The translations under genes were made by a program, and so were the position numbers. A model generated the notes under the pieces. That model was not told the origin of the DNA. It saw only the letters and a list, made by a program, of their open reading frames with translations, and searched no databases. Shown one piece after another: positions 61,558-64,000 of a DNA stretch of 64,000 nt. This DNA comes from Ignavibacterium sp. (GTDB lineage Bacteria; Bacteroidota; Ignavibacteria; Ignavibacteriales; Ignavibacteriaceae), in the NCBI GenBank assembly GCA_032027145.1, contig JAVSMP010000001.1:310001-374000 (forward strand). Reading direction: 5' to 3'. Within the stretch, counting starts at the first letter, position 1; each line of letters begins with the position of its first letter.

Positions 61558-62559
61558 ATGAAAATTACGGTGCTTGGTGCAGGCGGCTGGGGAACTACAC
61601 TTGGTATTCTTCTACACTATAACGGTCATCAGGTTACACTTTGGGAATACAAAAAAAATTACGTTAAGGAACTAATTAAAAAAAGAATCAACTCTCTTTA
61701 CCTTCCCGGTGTGTCTATCCCTGAAGAGATTATAATCACCCATGATCTTGAAGATTCAATCCATCAAAAAAATATTATAGTTCTTGCAGTGCCTTCACAG
61801 TTTCTTCGTTCTGTTGTTGAACAGATTAAGTATTCTGAAATTAAAAATTCCATTCTTGTAAGTGTTTCAAAAGGTATCGAGAATAAACATCTAATGACAA
61901 TGTCTCAAATGTTAAAAGATGTTCATCCTCAGTTAAACAAAAATCAAATTGGTGTTCTTTCCGGGCCCTCGCATGCTGAAGAAGTAAGCAGAAGAATCCC
62001 AACTGCGGTTGTTGCTGCATCAGTTGATCATGATACTTCCAAATCTATTCAAGCAGCATTTATGAATTCTTATTTCAGAGTATATTCATCTACTGATATT
62101 CTTGGTGTTGAGCTTGGCGGTGCATTTAAAAATGTAATTGCAATCGGTGCGGGAATAATTGACGGTGCCGGCTTTGGTGATAATACAAAGGCTGCAATAA
62201 TGACCCGCGGTGTTGCTGAGATCTCTCGACTTGGTTTAGCAATGGGGGCAAAACCTGAAACTTTTGCCGGACTTTCAGGAATTGGCGATCTTATAGTTAC
62301 TTGTATGAGCAAACATAGCCGCAATCGCTATGTTGGTGAACAAATTGGTAAGGGTAAAACTCTTAAAGAAGTTTTAAAAAGTATGGATATGGTTGCTGAA
62401 GGCGTTGAGACAAGCCGGTCTGCTTCTAAACTTGCTGATAAACATAAAATTGAAGTCCCTATTACTACAGAAGTTTATAAGATATTGTTTGAAGATAAAG
62501 ACCCGGTAAAAGCAACAACCGATCTTATGACCCGCGATATGAAAACCGAAAGACATTAA
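61558..62559 (+). CDS. gpsA: NAD(P)H-dependent glycerol-3-phosphate dehydrogenase
   Basis: Reduces dihydroxyacetone phosphate to glycerol 3-phosphate for phospholipid synthesis. The dinucleotide-binding motif GAGGWGTTLG is at residues 6-15; VSVSKGIENKHL, GPSHAEEV, the catalytic Lys in GGAFKNVIAIGAGI and GLSGIGDLIVTCMSKHSRN are all present. 333 aa is normal. It pairs with plsY. Ten bases after its stop the second GxxExxY cassette begins. Confidence 0.97.
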   Translation: MKITVLGAGGWGTTLGILLHYNGHQVTLWEYKKNYVKELIKKRINSLYLPGVSIPEEIIITHDLEDSIHQKNIIVLAVPSQFLRSVVEQIKYSEIKNSILVSVSKGIENKHLMTMSQMLKDVHPQLNKNQIGVLSGPSHAEEVSRRIPTAVVAASVDHDTSKSIQAAFMNSYFRVYSSTDILGVELGGAFKNVIAIGAGIIDGAGFGDNTKAAIMTRGVAEISRLGLAMGAKPETFAGLSGIGDLIVTCMSKHSRNRYVGEQIGKGKTLKEVLKSMDMVAEGVETSRSASKLADKHKIEVPITTEVYKILFEDKDPVKATTDLMTRDMKTERH

Positions 62560-62568
62560 CACAAAATT

Positions 62569-63044
62569 CAATAGAACACGGATAGCGCAGATTACGCTGG
62601 TTCACACGGATTTTCGATCATTTGAAAATACTTTTCTCTTAAATTCTGCTTTCTTTCCAAAATTTAATAATAGACCGACTTCAAGATTTGTTGCTTTTAG
62701 ATAATTGATCAGTTGAGCTTCATGTTCTTCACATAAACTTTCAGCAGCTTTTAATTCTACTATTACTAAATCTTCGACTATTAAATCTGCAAAGTAATCA
62801 CCAACCTCAAACTCATTATAAAACACTTTGACATTTTTCTGCTGATCAACTTTTAGATTTGCTCGCCTAAGTTCAATCTTTAAAGCATTTTCATAAACCT
62901 TTTCTAAGAATCCATAACCAAGAGAATTATAAACTTTATAATAAGCTTCAATAATTTTCTTTGTAATATTTTCGTGCAGCATATAAATCCTCCTGTTTTT
63001 AATCTGTGCAAACCCGCGCAATCTGTGTCATCCGCGTTCTATTG
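62569..63044 (-). mobile_element. GxxExxY cassette 2, bordered by ~45-bp imperfect inverted repeats
   Basis: Border repeats at 62569-62613 and 62997-63044 are imperfect inverted copies: CAATAGAAC[AG]CGGAT then CAGATT[AG]CGC[TG]GGTT, ending in CACGGATT or CACAGATT. They enclose one gene whose last codons and TGA stop lie in the left repeat, as in cassette 1. The unit fits exactly between the 3' ends of gpsA (10 bp away) and the dGTPase gene (8 bp away), so it damages neither. AATCTGTG..ATCTGTGTCATCCGCGTTC belongs to a common class of dispersed repeats. The border sequences differ from those of cassette 1, but the architecture is the same. Confidence 0.65.
62602..62982 (-). CDS. GxxExxY family protein (PD-(D/E)xK nuclease-like)
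   Basis: 126 aa from the ATG at 62982, which follows AGGAGGATTTAT; a frame reaching to 63021 has no ribosome-binding site and runs into the border repeat. The signature residues Gly24, Glu27, Tyr30 and the predicted active-site residues Asp66 and Glu76-Leu-Lys78 have exactly the same numbering as in the protein at 11.9-12.3 kb. Gln in EAQLINYLK and LLLNFG also match. Overall similarity is typical of distant family members, so the two are not a recent duplication. Function unknown. Confidence 0.88.
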   Translation of the reverse strand: MLHENITKKIIEAYYKVYNSLGYGFLEKVYENALKIELRRANLKVDQQKNVKVFYNEFEVGDYFADLIVEDLVIVELKAAESLCEEHEAQLINYLKATNLEVGLLLNFGKKAEFKRKVFSNDRKSV

Positions 63045-63052
63045 CGATTCAG

Positions 63053-64000
63053 TTACTCTGTTACCCGACCACCCGGTAAAGAAATCCCTTTTATTTTCCG
63101 ATAGATCGAAACAGCATAAGAATCTGTCATTCCTGAAATAAAATCAATTATGCGTAAAAGCCTCTGATAAAGTTCGGGATATTTTTTTTCTCCATAGAAA
63201 AATCTTTTGGGAACGAGATTTATTATTGCTCTATATTTTGGAGTAAGATTATGATTGGAATATTCATTATAGCCAGTGATAAAAGTATCGAGCAAACCGC
63301 CAAGAACTTCATATCCGGCAGCTTCACGTTCAACAACACTTCTATGCCTGTAAATTTTTGCAACAGAAGCTTTCTCAATTTTCTTAAGAGTATTTGATTT
63401 TGAAATTACTGTTACAAGCTCTTTCTTAAATTTTCCTGTAAGAATATCTTTTTCATTTTCCATAAAAGCCTCTGCAACAAGACTTACAAGATCACTAATA
63501 GCTTTTGCCCGCAGATAACCAACCTTTTCATTATCATCTCTCTTTTTGTAGCCTGATAAATCACTCTGATGAATTAATGGCAAAAGTAAATTTTCTGTTT
63601 CTTTAAAAGATAATAATCCCAGACGGAAGCCATCTTCAAGATCCATAATGCTGTAGCAAATATCATCAGCAGCTTCGACAAGAAAAGAAAGCGGATGACG
63701 ATGCCATAAAAAATTTTCGTTTCTTTCAGGTTTTCCCAAACCAGTTTTCTCAGCAACGTGTTTAAATATTTCTTTTTCAGACTGGAAGAAACCAAACTTC
63801 TTGTAAATATTTTTATGTCCATTCCCATATTTAATTTCAAGATCTGTTAAAGATTCTTTTGGGTATTTATTTAATGCAGATAAAGTTGCATAGGTTAACT
63901 GTAATCCACCATCTACATCCTGGTTTTGTAACTTTGTAATTATTCTAAATCCCTGTGCATTTCCTTCAAAGCGAATCAGATCGTTCCATTTTTTCTCATC
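63053..64000 (-). CDS. dgt: Deoxyguanosinetriphosphate triphosphohydrolase (dGTPase), C-terminal part (runs off the right edge)
   Basis: HD-domain enzyme that removes triphosphate from dGTP and related dNTPs. The frame is open to the window edge (315 codons seen). Family marks: LIRFEGNAQGFRIITKLQN, then LTYATLSALNKYP, the second metal site and its surroundings in SFLVEAADDICYSIMDLEDGF with the conserved His-Asp partners outside the window, and ISGMTDSYAVSIYRKIKG at the C-terminus. These fit the dGTPase type 2 subgroup. The N-terminus, with the first His-Asp metal ligands, lies beyond the edge. Confidence 0.93.
   Translation of the reverse strand, partial: DEKKWNDLIRFEGNAQGFRIITKLQNQDVDGGLQLTYATLSALNKYPKESLTDLEIKYGNGHKNIYKKFGFFQSEKEIFKHVAEKTGLGKPERNENFLWHRHPLSFLVEAADDICYSIMDLEDGFRLGLLSFKETENLLLPLIHQSDLSGYKKRDDNEKVGYLRAKAISDLVSLVAEAFMENEKDILTGKFKKELVTVISKSNTLKKIEKASVAKIYRHRSVVEREAAGYEVLGGLLDTFITGYNEYSNHNLTPKYRAIINLVPKRFFYGEKKYPELYQRLLRIIDFISGMTDSYAVSIYRKIKGISLPGGRVTE

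Noticed and set aside
63574-63840. 88-codon minus-strand frame in the dGTPase region, and a possible frameshift there
   Set aside because: It is the +1 shadow of the dGTPase gene. The correct frame is continuously open from 64000 to 63053, so there is no frameshift.

Overview
The window looks like a chromosomal segment of a low-GC, Gram-negative member of the Ignavibacteria/Chlorobi-Bacteroidota radiation. The basis is inference from content: four proteins end in the type IX secretion (T9SS) tail with the QNYPNPFNP-type motif that is very common in Ignavibacteria, there are lipid A genes (lpxB, lpxK) and an outer-membrane efflux system, and there is an S46 dipeptidyl-peptidase of the Bacteroidota type. 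No rRNA is present, so the exact genus cannot be fixed from the sequence alone.

Layout. 1-7.8 kb: the start of an Mg-type P-ATPase running off the left edge, a VIT1/CCC1-like Fe/Mn transporter, and a tripartite RND efflux operon (TolC-like, adaptor, HAE1 pump). 8-17 kb: a minus-strand type I restriction-modification locus in the order hsdM, a DUF1016/YhcG nuclease with an extra C-terminal domain, hsdS, a GxxExxY nuclease-like cassette, hsdR, then a 44-codon remnant. Every hsd gene carries in-frame palindromic dispersed repeats, and hsdR also carries a complete DUF559 nuclease domain just before its Walker A motif. 17-20 kb: a scar-rich stretch with an amidoligase/T9SS-tail chimera, an ARPP-1 family gene, a RAYT transposase remnant, tRNA-Asn, and an 11-unit tandem array built from the 5' part of that tRNA. 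20-30 kb: an S46 peptidase, three T9SS cargo proteins, glutathione peroxidase, VOC and TerB-like proteins.

30-51 kb: a long minus-strand run of mostly housekeeping genes: tpiA, a GH2-like membrane protein, smc, a T9SS protein, a HAD phosphatase, an isoprenylcysteine-methyltransferase-like protein, lpxB, a DUF374 acyltransferase, lpxK, ppdK, queA, ispD and glgP. 51-64 kb: queC, queF, a GlnD-like regulator, murI, asparaginase, Nfu, ogt, an aldo/keto reductase, plsY-gpsA, a second GxxExxY cassette and a dGTPase running off the right edge.

The most interesting structure is a shared pattern rather than one gene. Three units of about 440-480 bp, each encoding a small PD-(D/E)xK-like nuclease domain (two GxxExxY, one DUF559), are bordered by imperfect inverted copies of short dispersed repeats. 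Two sit between genes with their stop codons inside the border repeat; the third has gone in frame into hsdR. Solo copies of related repeats sit in frame inside hsdM, hsdS and hsdR. This looks like a family of nuclease-plus-palindrome mobile cassettes, which is inference. The tRNA-Asn-derived array is the second unusual structure.
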